Below, in pieces: positions 25,328-36,091 of a DNA stretch of 64,000 nucleotides; position 1 is the stretch's first letter; each line of letters begins with the position of its first letter. Source of the stretch: Bacilli bacterium (GTDB lineage Bacteria; Bacillota_I; Bacilli_A; RFN20; CAG-826); the NCBI GenBank assembly GCA_900767825.1, contig CAAGAN010000006.1, positions 1 through 64,000 of the forward strand, read 5' to 3'. Under the pieces are notes generated by a model. The model saw only the letters and a list, made by a program, of their open reading frames with translations, had not been told where the DNA came from and searched no databases. The position numbers and the translations under genes were made by a program.

Positions 25328-25849
25328 ATGAGAAAATCACTGCTTATAGTTATCGATTACCAAAATGATTTCGTAAATGGGTCTTTGGGGTTTGAAAGTG
25401 CTTCAAAACTAGAAGATAAAATCATTGATTTAGTAGATAAAAAGGAAAAAGAAGGCTTTGAAGTAGTCTTTACTAAAGATATACATGAAGATAATTATCT
25501 AGATACAGTTGAAGGTAAAAATCTTCCTATCCCACATTGTATTAAAGGGAGCAAGGGAGAACAAATATATGGAAAATTAAAGGAGGTTGCTTCTAGACAT
25601 CTTATTTTTGAAAAAGAGACTTTTGGATCACTAGAATTAGCTAATTACATTGCAAAAGGAGATTATAAGGACATCGTTTTGTGTGGAATTGATACTTCAA
25701 TTTGCGTTCTTTCTAATGCAATACTAGCAAAGTCAGCTTCTCCTAGTTCCAATATCTTTATAGCGTCTTCTTGCTCCGGGAGTGGAGATTTAGAAGCAGA
25801 AAGAATAGCTTACAAGGCTTTAGAAAGGGTACAAATATATAAATTATGA
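25328..25849 (+). CDS. Isochorismatase-fold cysteine hydrolase, probably nicotinamidase
   Basis: The protein has 173 residues. The catalytic Asp is in VIDYQNDFVNG, and the nucleophile Cys in LCGIDTSICVLSNA. The loop LPIPHCIKGSKGEQ is the form seen in nicotinamidases (xPxHCxxGTxG). The Lys expected between them is not pinned down by eye. It would hydrolyse nicotinamide to nicotinate for NAD salvage. The phosphofructokinase gene starts at the last bases of this gene (ATGA overlap), so the two are co-transcribed. The ATG has no ribosome site. Confidence 0.8.
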   Translation: MRKSLLIVIDYQNDFVNGSLGFESASKLEDKIIDLVDKKEKEGFEVVFTKDIHEDNYLDTVEGKNLPIPHCIKGSKGEQIYGKLKEVASRHLIFEKETFGSLELANYIAKGDYKDIVLCGIDTSICVLSNAILAKSASPSSNIFIASSCSGSGDLEAERIAYKALERVQIYKL

Positions 25850-27045
25850 GCAAAGCATTAATCTATCTACAATCAGGCGGACCTACTAGCGTCATCAATT
25901 CAAGTTTATATGGAGCGATTAGAGAAGCCCAAAAGCACAAAGAAGTTTCCAAGATACTTGGCTCTTTGCATGGAATCGAAGGACTTTTAGATGATGATAT
26001 TATCGATATTGGAAAAGAAGATGATGAAGATATTGAATTATTAAAGCAAACCCCAGCTGCCATTTTAGGTTCTTCTAGATATAAGCTTCCTTCTTCTTTT
26101 GAAGATGAAGCCTATAAAAAGATATTAGCTACTTTAGTTAAGCATAACTGCGGTTATCTTCTTCTAAATGGCGGGAACGATTCAATGGATACCTGTTCTA
26201 AATTAGCGACCTATTTTAGAGAAAATAATGTTGATATAAAAGTAATAGGTGTACCTAAGACAATTGATAATGACTTGGCCTTGACAGACCATTGCCCTGG
26301 ATATGCATCGGCTTGTAAATATGTAATCAATACAGTCAAATCGGTCTGCCTTGATGCTAGATGCTACAAAAAAGGAAAAGTCTACATCATCGAGATGATG
26401 GGAAGAAATGCCGGCTGGCTTACCGCTAGCGTGGATTTACTTAAAAAACCATATAGGCCAGATTTAATCTACCTTCCAGAAACTAATTTCGACTTGCTTA
26501 ACTTCTTGAAAGATATCCGTGAAATATATGAGCAATATGGCAATGCCGTCGTTGCTTTAAGCGAAGGCGTTGTCTTTGCTAGGGATGTATCTAATGTCTC
26601 CAAGGATTCATTTGGACATGTCCAGCTTGATGGAGCTTGCGAAGAATTGGCCAAGATTGTTAAGCGTACTTTAGGACTTAAAACTAGGGCCACCCAACTT
26701 TCCTTGCCTCAAAGAGCCAATCCTCAATTGATGTCTAAAGTTGACCAAGAGGAAGCAATTGAAGTAGGTGCCCATGCTGCTTTAGCTGCGATAAATGGAG
26801 AATCGGAAAAGATGGTTGCCATTAAGCGTATTTCTTCTTCCCCATATAAAGTAAGTTATGAGCTAGTAGATGTTAAAGAAGTTGCCAATAAAGAAAAAAC
26901 AATCCCAGCCGACTACATGGATTCATTATTTGGCATGTCGGATAAATTCAAAGAATATCTAACTCCATTAATTAAGGGAGAAATCGATATCAAATATGAA
27001 GACGGCATTTGCAAAGCCGCCCATTTTAAGAAGATTAGGGATTAG
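25846..27045 (+). CDS. PPi-type 6-phosphofructokinase
   Basis: The protein has 399 residues. PFKA-family motifs are IYLQSGGPTSVINSS, LNGGNDSMDT (~105), GVPKTIDNDL (~135), EMMGRNAGWLTA and ALSEG. The Lys in PKTIDND and the Asp-Ser pair in GGNDSM replace the Gly residues of ATP-dependent enzymes (PGTIDND, GGDGS), which in this family marks use of pyrophosphate as phosphoryl donor. The reaction is reversible fructose-6-P + PPi to fructose-1,6-bisphosphate + Pi. Fructose-6-P is also the product of NagB. It overlaps the hydrolase gene by 4 bp. PPi use is inferred from residues only. Confidence 0.85.
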   Translation: MSKALIYLQSGGPTSVINSSLYGAIREAQKHKEVSKILGSLHGIEGLLDDDIIDIGKEDDEDIELLKQTPAAILGSSRYKLPSSFEDEAYKKILATLVKHNCGYLLLNGGNDSMDTCSKLATYFRENNVDIKVIGVPKTIDNDLALTDHCPGYASACKYVINTVKSVCLDARCYKKGKVYIIEMMGRNAGWLTASVDLLKKPYRPDLIYLPETNFDLLNFLKDIREIYEQYGNAVVALSEGVVFARDVSNVSKDSFGHVQLDGACEELAKIVKRTLGLKTRATQLSLPQRANPQLMSKVDQEEAIEVGAHAALAAINGESEKMVAIKRISSSPYKVSYELVDVKEVANKEKTIPADYMDSLFGMSDKFKEYLTPLIKGEIDIKYEDGICKAAHFKKIRD

Positions 27046-27132
27046 TTTGTACATTATATAAGTTGTGTTAAATTTTATTTCTAATCTCTTGAAGTAGTTC
27101 TTTAAAAATCCTAAACTTTACTACGTAACATT

Positions 27133-27552
27133 ATGGGACTATTTAAAGAATTAAAAGCAGAAAAAATTACCTTGATTGCACTAGGAACAGTATATCTAGT
27201 CGGGATAGCTTCTTTTGCTTGCTTCTTCTTTTTAGGTAATCCTGGCTATCCTCTAGGCTGGATTTTAGGTGGAGGGCTTTCTATTGTTTGCTATTTAAGC
27301 ATCGTTTATGGAAGTAATGCCATCCTTTTAGGCACCCAAAACAAGAAATTCGGTACTTCTTTCATCGTATTATTTGGCTTACTCCGTTTAATTCTATTAG
27401 GCGGAGCCCTTTTGCTTGCAGGTTATTATACTTATAAGCTTAATTCCAATTGGCTGAACTTGTGGACTACTTTTGGGGGAATGATTCCTCTAGGAGTAGT
27501 TAGCGGAGTTACAGGACTTCTTGCTAATAAGAAAATCAAGGAGGTCAAATAG
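27133..27552 (+). CDS. atpI: ATP synthase subunit I-like membrane protein
   Basis: The protein has 139 residues and four membrane segments (~13-34, ~41-60, ~77-99, ~108-128). The glycines in the second helix and the position directly before atpB are those of the poorly conserved AtpI, which helps assemble the c-ring. The sequence itself is not strongly conserved, so the call rests on place and topology. It is the first gene of the ATP synthase operon; atpB begins two bases after its stop. Confidence 0.7.
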   Translation: MGLFKELKAEKITLIALGTVYLVGIASFACFFFLGNPGYPLGWILGGGLSIVCYLSIVYGSNAILLGTQNKKFGTSFIVLFGLLRLILLGGALLLAGYYTYKLNSNWLNLWTTFGGMIPLGVVSGVTGLLANKKIKEVK

Positions 27553-27554
27553 GC

Positions 27555-28340
27555 ATGATTACATTAGATATGTCTAATATGTCTTCATATTTTGGCCCTG
27601 ATTTCTTTGAATTCCATCTTTCTGGACCGGTGATATCTTCTTTGACCATCATGGCTATTCTGGCTATTCTTTCTATTATTATAGGAATATTGGCCAAAAG
27701 GGCTGATCCTACAAAAGCTCCTAAGGGATTGCTTCTTTTAGTAGATCTATTCATGGAGAAGATAGTTAACTGGACAAAGGATACGATGGGAAGAGAAAAT
27801 GTTGGCAACTGGCCAGCTTATTTCTTCTGCTTGACTTCTTATCTATTTATATCTTTTATCTGGTCTTTGACTGGATTCCCTTCGGTCATTGATTATCTAT
27901 TGATGCCGTTTACTTTGGCTTTGGTAATGTTTGTTCTAATCCACGTTACGGCGATTAGGTATCAGAAATGGAGTTATTTCCATCGTTATATCGAGCCACT
28001 TAAGATTTGGCTGCCAATCAATTTGGTAACAATGTGGACCCCAATCATCTCTACTTCGTTGCGTATGTTTGGCAATTGCCTTTCCGGGTCAGTTGTCTTA
28101 GGCATATTAAGCTGGGCTTTAAGAAAAGCCTCTTTAGCTATATTTGGCTTTATGGGTAGCTGGGGACAAGTATTCCTTGCTCCTATTCCATTAGCCATCT
28201 TAAATCTTTATTTCAGTCTCTTCTCTGGCTTTATCCAGACTCTTGTATTCGCTTCCTTAAATGCCGTATGGATTTCGCAAGAAATGCCTGATGAAGAAGC
28301 AATGGGTGTCTTATCCCAAGCTAGCAGAGGAGAAAATTAA
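27555..28340 (+). CDS. atpB: F-type ATP synthase subunit a
   Basis: The protein has 261 residues, with AAGGAGG upstream. It is a multispanning membrane protein with the essential Arg in STSLRMFGNCLSGSVVLG, the last-but-one helix region (FLAPIPLAILNLYFSLFSG) and the FIQTLVFASLN end typical of subunit a. It forms the ion half-channels beside the c-ring. GN and Q positions are conserved. Given the sodium-type c subunit next door, this channel probably conducts Na+. Confidence 0.95.
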   Translation: MITLDMSNMSSYFGPDFFEFHLSGPVISSLTIMAILAILSIIIGILAKRADPTKAPKGLLLLVDLFMEKIVNWTKDTMGRENVGNWPAYFFCLTSYLFISFIWSLTGFPSVIDYLLMPFTLALVMFVLIHVTAIRYQKWSYFHRYIEPLKIWLPINLVTMWTPIISTSLRMFGNCLSGSVVLGILSWALRKASLAIFGFMGSWGQVFLAPIPLAILNLYFSLFSGFIQTLVFASLNAVWISQEMPDEEAMGVLSQASRGEN

Positions 28341-28357
28341 CCCATAGGAGGTAATTT

Positions 28358-28624
28358 ATGGGACTATTACAATCTATCTTGCCAGTATTAGCAGATGCTA
28401 GCCAAGCTGGGCTAATTGCAATCGGAGCCGGACTTGCCGTTTGCTTTGGTACATTCTCCGCTATCGGTGAATCCTTGATTTGCTGCCATGCAATAGACGG
28501 CATGGTCAGAAATCCAGAAATGTCAAAGCAATTACGTTCTACCATGATCCTTGCTGTCGCTCTTGATGAATCTACTGGTATCTATGCCCTTATTGTTGCC
28601 ATATTGATTATATTCGTATTATAA
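28358..28624 (+). CDS. atpE: F-type ATP synthase subunit c with two-carboxylate (Na+-type) site
   Basis: The protein has 88 residues and two helices joined by the polar loop RNPE. ATAGGAGG lies before ATG. The ion-carrying Glu is E71 in DESTGIY, the ESTxxY form of sodium-binding c subunits. In helix 1, E38 (AIGES) aligns without gaps to the Gln32 of Ilyobacter c and to Glu32 of Fusobacterium nucleatum c; the distance E38-E71 is 33, as in those rings. D70 adds a further acid next to the site. The two-glutamate motif is known from the sodium-driven F. nucleatum ring. Confidence 0.95.
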   Translation: MGLLQSILPVLADASQAGLIAIGAGLAVCFGTFSAIGESLICCHAIDGMVRNPEMSKQLRSTMILAVALDESTGIYALIVAILIIFVL

Positions 28625-28625
28625 A

Positions 28626-29213
28626 ATGACTAATTTAGTTTTGCTTTATATTGCTAGGGTATACGAAGATTCTTCTACTGTGCCTTCTTCTCCTTTTGAT
28701 AGGGATTCTTTTACTGCAAAGCTTTTTCCTAACGGCATCTATGATTTTGTAATCCAGGTTGCCGCCTTTATTATCCTCATATTACTTATGTTTTTCTTTG
28801 CCTATAAGCCAATAAGGGCCTATATGAAGAAAAGACATGATTATATCGATAATGAACTAAAAGAAGCAGAAGCCAAGAAAAAAGAAGCAATCAACGCTAG
28901 CAATCGCAAAGAGGAACTAATCCAGGAAGGCAAAGACGAGGCTAAACGCATTGTATCTTTAGCTAAAGCCGATGCCGAGAATTATAAAGTAAAGGCAATA
29001 GAAGACGCTAATAACGAAATTGCAAGAAAACGCAAAGAAGCTGATGAAGATATTGCCCTTGCCAAAGAAAAATCTATTGTAGAAGCAAACAAGGAAATCG
29101 TTAATTTGACCCTTCAAGCCTCTTCTAAGTTACTAGAAAGAAGTGTTAACGAAGATGATGACAAGAAATTTGTCGATGATTTCGTTAAGAAAATGAAAGG
29201 CGAGAATAAATGA
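28626..29213 (+). CDS. atpF: F-type ATP synthase subunit b
   Basis: The protein has 195 residues. A ~38-residue N-terminal extension precedes the single membrane helix (~residues 40-60, FVIQVAAFIILILLMFFFAY), and a long charged helix follows (YIDNELKEAEAKKKEAIN ... EGKDEAKRIVSLAKADAE), the right-handed stalk. It starts one base after the atpE stop. The extension is longer than in most Bacilli and recalls mycoplasma-type b subunits. It overlaps atpH by 4 bp. Confidence 0.93.
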   Translation: MTNLVLLYIARVYEDSSTVPSSPFDRDSFTAKLFPNGIYDFVIQVAAFIILILLMFFFAYKPIRAYMKKRHDYIDNELKEAEAKKKEAINASNRKEELIQEGKDEAKRIVSLAKADAENYKVKAIEDANNEIARKRKEADEDIALAKEKSIVEANKEIVNLTLQASSKLLERSVNEDDDKKFVDDFVKKMKGENK

Positions 29214-29758
29214 AAGACGCGACTAGGGTAGGGTTTGCCTCCGCTTTATATTCTCTAACTAAAAAAGAGGATTTAAAAAGTGCAGATAATGCATTGGATG
29301 AAGTTTCGCTTTTATTAGAAAAAGTGCCTGATTTCAAGAAGTTTTTGCTTAGTTATGATGTTTCTTATGAAAATAAGAAGGAAGTAATTACGAATACTTT
29401 TTCGTCCTGGAACATCCCTAATCTAGTTCCTTTCCTTTGCCTAATTGCTAAATACCATGGATATGATGACTATTCTAAGATAGTCGAATTATTCCATGTT
29501 TATTCAGATACTGCCTTAGGCATTACTAGGGGAATTGTATTCTCTAGATTCCCATTAGATAAAGTTGACTTAGAGAAAATAGAATCTTCTTTTGAAGATA
29601 AATACAAGAAAGTAAAGCTCAAGAATATCATCGATTATTCTCTAATTGGGGGAATTAAGGTTACTCTAGATGGGAAAGTCTATGATTATTCGCTTAAAAA
29701 TAGGCTCGATAGCCTTGGAGCAAAGTTATTAAGTGGAGGTAATTCCGATGAAAATTGA
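29210..29758 (+). CDS. atpH: F-type ATP synthase subunit delta
   Basis: The protein has 182 residues. The helical N-domain ([17 protein letters not shown] ... [11 protein letters not shown]) and the C-terminal hairpin ([22 protein letters not shown]) match OSCP/delta. It starts in an ATGA overlap with atpF. It ends with TGA 29756-29758 inside the start of atpA, one of the clear uses of TGA as stop in this genome. It links the b-stalk to the alpha3beta3 head. Confidence 0.93.
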   Translation: MKDATRVGFASALYSLTKKEDLKSADNALDEVSLLLEKVPDFKKFLLSYDVSYENKKEVITNTFSSWNIPNLVPFLCLIAKYHGYDDYSKIVELFHVYSDTALGITRGIVFSRFPLDKVDLEKIESSFEDKYKKVKLKNIIDYSLIGGIKVTLDGKVYDYSLKNRLDSLGAKLLSGGNSDEN

Positions 29759-31247
29759 TTCTAATGCGATTGCAGCATTGCTTAAAAGCCAGATAGAACA
29801 TTTTTCTTCTAGTATCGATGAAAATGAAACTGGTACAGTAATTTCAGTTGGCGATGGAATTGCCACGATTTATGGGCTTAATAATGTCATGCTTGGTGAA
29901 CTCCTTTTGTTCCCAAATGATGTCTATGGCATGGCGATGAACCTTGATGAAGAAGATGTCGGGGCAGTTTTATTTGGCCAAGATATCAATATTGAAGAAG
30001 GAGATAATGTTAGACGTACTGGCAAAGTTGTCGAAGTCGGCGTCGGGGATGAAGTATTAGGAAGAGTCATTTCATCTTTAGGCCTCCCTCTAGATGAAAA
30101 AGGACCAATTAATTACAAGAAGACTAGGCCGATCGAAAGAATTGCCCCTGGGGTCATGAAGCGTCAATCCGTATCAACTCCATTAGTAACTGGAATCAAG
30201 GCAATTGATGCGATGATTCCAATAGGCAGGGGACAAAGAGAACTTATAATTGGCGATAGGCAGACTGGTAAGACTGCAATTGCTCTTGATACCATCATTT
30301 CCCAAAAAGGAAAAGGAGTAAAGTGCGTCTATTGCGCGATCGGGCAAAAGAATTCTTCAGTTGCCTCGATTGCTTCTAAGCTAACTGAATTAGGTTGCAA
30401 AGATTATGTAACTATAGTCTCTTCAAGTGCTTCTGAAAGCGCTCCTTTACAATATATTGCCCCATTTTCTGCGATGGCTATTGCAGAAGAATGGATGGAA
30501 AAAGGAGAGGACGTATTAGTTATATTTGATGATTTATCTAAGCATGCCGTTGCCTATAGAACCTTATCCTTATTATTAAAGAGATCCCCAGGAAGAGAAG
30601 CTTATCCTGGTGATATCTTCTATTTGCATTCTAGATTACTAGAAAGGGCATGCCGTCTATCTAAAGAATATGGAGGGGGTTCAATAACTGCTCTTCCAAT
30701 TGTTGAGACTCAGGCTGGAGATATTTCAGCCTATATTCCTACAAATATCATCTCCATTACCGATGGACAGATATTCCTTGTAACCGATTATTTCAATGCT
30801 GGGCAAAGACCTGCTATCGATTCAGGCTTCTCTGTATCTAGAGTTGGCTCAAGTGCCCAGACTAAGGCCATGAAGCAAGTTGCATCTTCCCTCAAGATTG
30901 AATTAGCTTCATATAGGGAAATGCTTTCATTTGCCCAGTTTGGATCTGATCTAGATGCTGCTACTAAAAAGATTCTTACCCATGGGGCAGTTTTAATGGA
31001 GACATTAAAGCAAAAGCAATATAACCCATATCCACTTGAAATGCAGATATTAGAATTATTTGCAGTCAAGAAAGGATATTTTGATGACGTTAAGGTAGAG
31101 GAAATATCCTCTAAATTAGCTGAACTCGATGAATTTGTTTCTTCTAGACATAAGGAAGTCTTGGATAGATTTGCCTTGGGCACTGCCTTAAGCGAAGAAG
31201 AAAACAAACATGTAGATGATGTAATAAAGGAATTCTTGGCAAAATAA
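29748..31247 (+). CDS. atpA: F-type ATP synthase subunit alpha
   Basis: The protein has 499 residues from ATG 29748, chosen because GTGGAGG lies 8 nt upstream; an in-frame GTG five codons earlier is part of that site. P-loop [13 protein letters not shown] is at ~170, and the signature [17 protein letters not shown] at ~350 contains the Arg finger. Length is normal. It overlaps atpH by 11 bp and is followed one base later by atpG. Confidence 0.97.
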   Translation: MKIDSNAIAALLKSQIEHFSSSIDENETGTVISVGDGIATIYGLNNVMLGELLLFPNDVYGMAMNLDEEDVGAVLFGQDINIEEGDNVRRTGKVVEVGVGDEVLGRVISSLGLPLDEKGPINYKKTRPIERIAPGVMKRQSVSTPLVTGIKAIDAMIPIGRGQRELIIGDRQTGKTAIALDTIISQKGKGVKCVYCAIGQKNSSVASIASKLTELGCKDYVTIVSSSASESAPLQYIAPFSAMAIAEEWMEKGEDVLVIFDDLSKHAVAYRTLSLLLKRSPGREAYPGDIFYLHSRLLERACRLSKEYGGGSITALPIVETQAGDISAYIPTNIISITDGQIFLVTDYFNAGQRPAIDSGFSVSRVGSSAQTKAMKQVASSLKIELASYREMLSFAQFGSDLDAATKKILTHGAVLMETLKQKQYNPYPLEMQILELFAVKKGYFDDVKVEEISSKLAELDEFVSSRHKEVLDRFALGTALSEEENKHVDDVIKEFLAK

Positions 31248-31248
31248 A

Positions 31249-32094
31249 ATGAGCGGAAACCTAACTAAGACAAAAAGAAGGATAGCCTCTGTTACATCTA
31301 CCCAAAAGATAACAAAGGCCATGGGCATGATTGCTTCTGTTAAGACTAAGCGTAACAAAGATTTGTTTGACGCTTCCTCTTTATCAAGCAAGAAATGCTT
31401 TTCCATTTGCTCTTATTTGTTTTCTGCCTGCAAGAAATCCCCATATTTTATAAAAGAAAACGAAGGGGATAAGTGTTTATATATTGTTATTACTTCTGAT
31501 TTAGGATTATGTGGGGGATATAATAGCAACCTCTTCCGTCATTTTGATCCTATATATAAGCAAGAAGATGAATTGATCGTCTTTGGTAACAAAGGCAAAT
31601 CACATTACCATAAGGAAAAAGGATTTAACCACTCATCTATTTTAATTGATCCAAGCCTAGATATAAGCTTAAAGGAACTAACTGCTTTTGCTTCAAAATT
31701 ACTAGAAGCCTATAAGGATAAAAAGTATTCATCTATAAAATTGGTGCATACTAGGTATCTTAATTCGCTTAGTTTCCTTCCAACTATAACTACAATTCTA
31801 CCAATGGAAGTAATTAAGGACGAATCTAATCCTAATGCCCTTCCTCCTTTAGTTGAACCAACTCCAGAAGAATTATTAAACCAAATAATCCCTTTGGTAA
31901 TCGGTTATCAATTAAAAGAAGGATTAGATGAATCTAAATTAGCAGAGCAATCAAGTAGAAGGAATGCGATGGATGCTGCAAATGATAATGCAGATGAATT
32001 GCTTAATAATCTAAAGATTGAATATAACAAAGCTAGACAGACCTCAATCACCCAAGAAATTGTCGAGGTTGTATCAGGAAGCGTAAACGCATAA
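31249..32094 (+). CDS. atpG: F-type ATP synthase subunit gamma
   Basis: The protein has 281 residues. The N-terminal helix (NLTKTKRRIASVTSTQKITK, then AMGMIASVKTKR) and the C-terminal helix (QSSRRNAMDAANDNADELLN, then NLKIEYNKARQTSITQEI) form the central coiled-coil shaft. The conserved ITSDLGLCGGYN lies between. It starts one base after atpA and ends 9 bp before atpD. Confidence 0.96.
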   Translation: MSGNLTKTKRRIASVTSTQKITKAMGMIASVKTKRNKDLFDASSLSSKKCFSICSYLFSACKKSPYFIKENEGDKCLYIVITSDLGLCGGYNSNLFRHFDPIYKQEDELIVFGNKGKSHYHKEKGFNHSSILIDPSLDISLKELTAFASKLLEAYKDKKYSSIKLVHTRYLNSLSFLPTITTILPMEVIKDESNPNALPPLVEPTPEELLNQIIPLVIGYQLKEGLDESKLAEQSSRRNAMDAANDNADELLNNLKIEYNKARQTSITQEIVEVVSGSVNA

Positions 32095-33515
<1,421 letters not shown>

Positions 33516-33516
<1 letters not shown>

Positions 33517-33935
33517 TGCTAATTAGATTGGTCTTGCTTTCAGGAAATGGGATTGCCTTTGAAAAGGAATGCGAGAGATTTGTCGTTCCTTCTTTTAAAG
33601 GCGACATGGAAGTATCTCCAGGTTATATTCCTATTATTGAAGGACTAGATAAAGTTGGCATCGTTAGGGTATATACTCCCGAAAAGCCTTATTATTTTGT
33701 TATATTTGATGGGGTATTAAGTGTAGAGAAAAGCGGTGCTTTTATTGTTGCATCTTCTATTGAAGAAGCTTCTAGCATTGATTTAGCTAGGGCAAATAAC
33801 GCGAAAGATAGAGCAGAAAAGCGTCTAGCCTCTAAACAAGAAAACATCGATATAACTAGAGCCCAAGCTGCTTTAAATAGGGCCTTAGTTAGAATCAGGG
33901 CCAAAAAGCTATTCTTAGGTGAAAAGCCTTATTAA
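33516..33935 (+). CDS. atpC: F-type ATP synthase subunit epsilon
   Basis: The protein has 139 residues. The beta-sandwich N-domain (FVVPSFKGDMEVSPGYIPII) is followed by a C-terminal helical hairpin (SIDLARANNAKDRAEKRLAS and an ITRAQAALNRALVRI helix) that can inhibit ATP hydrolysis. It starts in a TAATG overlap with atpD and ends the operon. No clear terminator was seen in the 116 bp that follow. Confidence 0.95.
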
Positions 33936-34001
33936 AACTATAATTTTGAATTTCTTTATTTGGATAAGTGCTTTTATTTTCTTTTTGAAAACGATTCCTG
34001 A

Positions 34002-34029
34002 TTGAATATATAAAATCTAAATATAAAAT
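34002..34029 (+). promoter_or_regulatory. Promoter of the ATP-grasp gene
   Basis: TTGAAT and TAAAAT separated by 16 bp, with the leader carrying GGAGGG before ATG 34052. Confidence 0.55.
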
Positions 34030-34051
34030 AGTTTCCTTGGAGGGAAAAAGT

Positions 34052-35275
34052 ATGAATTTTGTATTTATTTCGCCGAATTTCCCAGTTAGATATTTCAAGT
34101 GGGTTGAATCTTTAAAAAATAGGGGAGTCAATGTATTAGGTATTGGAGATTCTCCTTATGGGGATTGTCATCCAAGATTATTATCATCCTTAAAAGAATA
34201 TTATTTTGTAAAGGACCTTTCTAATTTTGAAGACATGGTCAGGGCTATATCATATTTCCAAACTAAATATGGTCATATCGATTATATTGAATCCGATAAT
34301 GAGTGGTGGCTTTCTTTGGATGCTAGATTAAGAGAACACTTCCATGTAGATACAGGCTTCTATCCTAGTGACATGCTTAAGATAAAAGCCAAATCCGAGA
34401 TGAAGCAATATTTCAATATGGGTGGGGCTAAAACAATGAGATATATCCTAGTAGATGGGATAAATGATCTAGATAAGGCCTTAGCATTTGCGAAAGAAGT
34501 GGATTATCCTGTATTTGTTAAGCCAAATATTGGGGTGGGTGCATCAGATTCATTCAAATTGAATAATGAAGAAGAAGTAAGGAAATTCCTTTCTTCTAAA
34601 TTAGAAGAGACATATATCATGGAAGAATATGTCGATGGATTTATAGTTAGCTTTGATGGAATATGCGATTCTAATTCAAATGTCGTATTCGCGACTACCG
34701 ATCACTTCATGACTCCTATTGCAGAAGTAGTAAATGAGAATGAAGACTATTATTACTATAACAATCCATTCTCCTTGCCTTTCTTTGATATCGATAAAGA
34801 AAAATTCCTTGAAGTTGGTAAAGGTGTAGTAAAAGCCTTTGGAATAAAGAAAAGAGTATTCCATATTGAATTCTTCGTATTGAATAAAGATAAGGAAGGA
34901 TTAGCCAAGAAGGGTGAATTTGTTGCTCTAGAATGTAACATGAGGCCAGCTGGAGGATATACTCCTGATTTAATTGACTACGCGAATTCAGTTTCTTTAT
35001 ATGATATCTATGCCGATGTAATTTGCTATGATGAAAACAAAGAAGACATGAATAAGACTAAGTATTACGCCTTTGCTAGCGCTAGACGTGATGGTGCTAA
35101 TTATGTACATAGCGAGTCTGAAATATTATCTACCTATAAAAACCAATTATGCATGCATGGCAGATATCCTGCTAATCTAGCTAGGGCAATGGGTGATTTG
35201 TTCTATTATGCTAAATTCACTTCTTTTAAAGAAGGAAAGAAATTTGATACATTTGTCAGGCAACGTAATAAGTAG
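34052..35275 (+). CDS. ATP-grasp ligase of unknown substrate
   Basis: The protein has 407 residues from ATG 34052, set by GGAGGG 7 nt upstream. The N-terminal preATP-grasp fold (NFVFISPNFPVRYFKWVESL) is followed by the ATP-grasp domain: YPVFVKPNIGVGASDSFKL (ATP-binding Lys), TYIMEEYVDGFIVSFDG, FHIEFFVLN, and ALECNMRPAGGYTPDLIDYA with metal-binding Glu/Asn. Such stand-alone enzymes join a carboxylate to an amine or thiol. It is monocistronic, with a terminator inside the convergent gene's 3' end. Substrate unknown. Confidence 0.8.
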   Translation: MNFVFISPNFPVRYFKWVESLKNRGVNVLGIGDSPYGDCHPRLLSSLKEYYFVKDLSNFEDMVRAISYFQTKYGHIDYIESDNEWWLSLDARLREHFHVDTGFYPSDMLKIKAKSEMKQYFNMGGAKTMRYILVDGINDLDKALAFAKEVDYPVFVKPNIGVGASDSFKLNNEEEVRKFLSSKLEETYIMEEYVDGFIVSFDGICDSNSNVVFATTDHFMTPIAEVVNENEDYYYYNNPFSLPFFDIDKEKFLEVGKGVVKAFGIKKRVFHIEFFVLNKDKEGLAKKGEFVALECNMRPAGGYTPDLIDYANSVSLYDIYADVICYDENKEDMNKTKYYAFASARRDGANYVHSESEILSTYKNQLCMHGRYPANLARAMGDLFYYAKFTSFKEGKKFDTFVRQRNK

Positions 35276-36050
35276 AGATTGATCCTTCCATTTCATCCTT
35301 GGAAGGATTTTTTATATTCCCATTTTCTTTTATTAATAAAGAATAATCAGTAACGCTAATGTTAAATCTATTTTGTATTTCTATTTCACTTAGATTAGTA
35401 ACATCAAATAGATAAGTATCCTTATTTGATTTATTTGCCTTTTCTAAAATGGAAGAATAATAAATGGATGGTATATCGTTTTTATATAGAAGATATAATC
35501 CATCATTAGAAAAATCTAGATTAATTGAAGAAGTATAGATATTAGTTAAATTGATATATGTCCCGATTGTTTTAGTTAATTTTTCTTCATCAAAATAAGT
35601 TCCGGTTAAATCAATTTTACTTCCCTTATCCTTACTTAATAAATATAAAGTAGGAGTAGCTAATCTAGAAAATAATTCCTCTCCATAATCTAGATTGCTT
35701 TTAAGTTGCTCTACTCCGCTTCTAATGCCCATATCTATAAAGGCATTGATTCTAATTTGGAATCTATTGACCATTCCCATGAAAGTAGGTTCAAGATCTT
35801 TGCAGTGATCGCAGCTAGTTTGATGCAAGAATAGCAACACGTCCTCATTATTTTTTAATCTAGAAGCTATTTGGTTTCCATCTTCATAGATAAGTCCAGT
35901 TTCATAATTAGTCCCATTTATATCTAGATTCCTATTTATATTCGCCTTATTAATATCATTAATAGAAAAGGAATAGGAATAATTTTGGTTAGAACAAGAA
36001 CCTAATAAAGATAATAATGGAATGATATATAAATAGTTTTTGATTTTCAT
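35256..36050 (-). CDS. Thioredoxin-like lipoprotein
   Basis: The protein has 264 residues. The signal peptide ends in the lipobox LLGSC (Cys ~19), so it is membrane-anchored outside the cell. A thioredoxin-like site, FLHQTSCDHCKDLEP (CxxC), lies at ~75-90, and a TPTLYLLSK segment resembles the cis-Pro loop. It could act as an extracytoplasmic thiol oxidoreductase. Its 3' end overlaps the ATP-grasp gene by 20 bp and contains that gene's terminator hairpin. TATAGT lies 10 nt before ATG. It is divergent from the VanZ-like gene. Confidence 0.8.
   Translation of the reverse strand: MKIKNYLYIIPLLSLLGSCSNQNYSYSFSINDINKANINRNLDINGTNYETGLIYEDGNQIASRLKNNEDVLLFLHQTSCDHCKDLEPTFMGMVNRFQIRINAFIDMGIRSGVEQLKSNLDYGEELFSRLATPTLYLLSKDKGSKIDLTGTYFDEEKLTKTIGTYINLTNIYTSSINLDFSNDGLYLLYKNDIPSIYYSSILEKANKSNKDTYLFDVTNLSEIEIQNRFNISVTDYSLLIKENGNIKNPSKDEMEGSISTYYVA
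35282..35313 (+). terminator. Terminator of the ATP-grasp gene, inside the convergent gene
   Basis: ATCCTTCC (35282-35289) and GGAAGGAT (35301-35308) form an 8-bp stem, followed by a T-run to 35313. It overlaps the last codons of the minus-strand lipoprotein gene. Confidence 0.85.
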
Positions 36051-36091
36051 AACGCGCGATACTATATTAAACTAGATACGAAAATTGTGTT

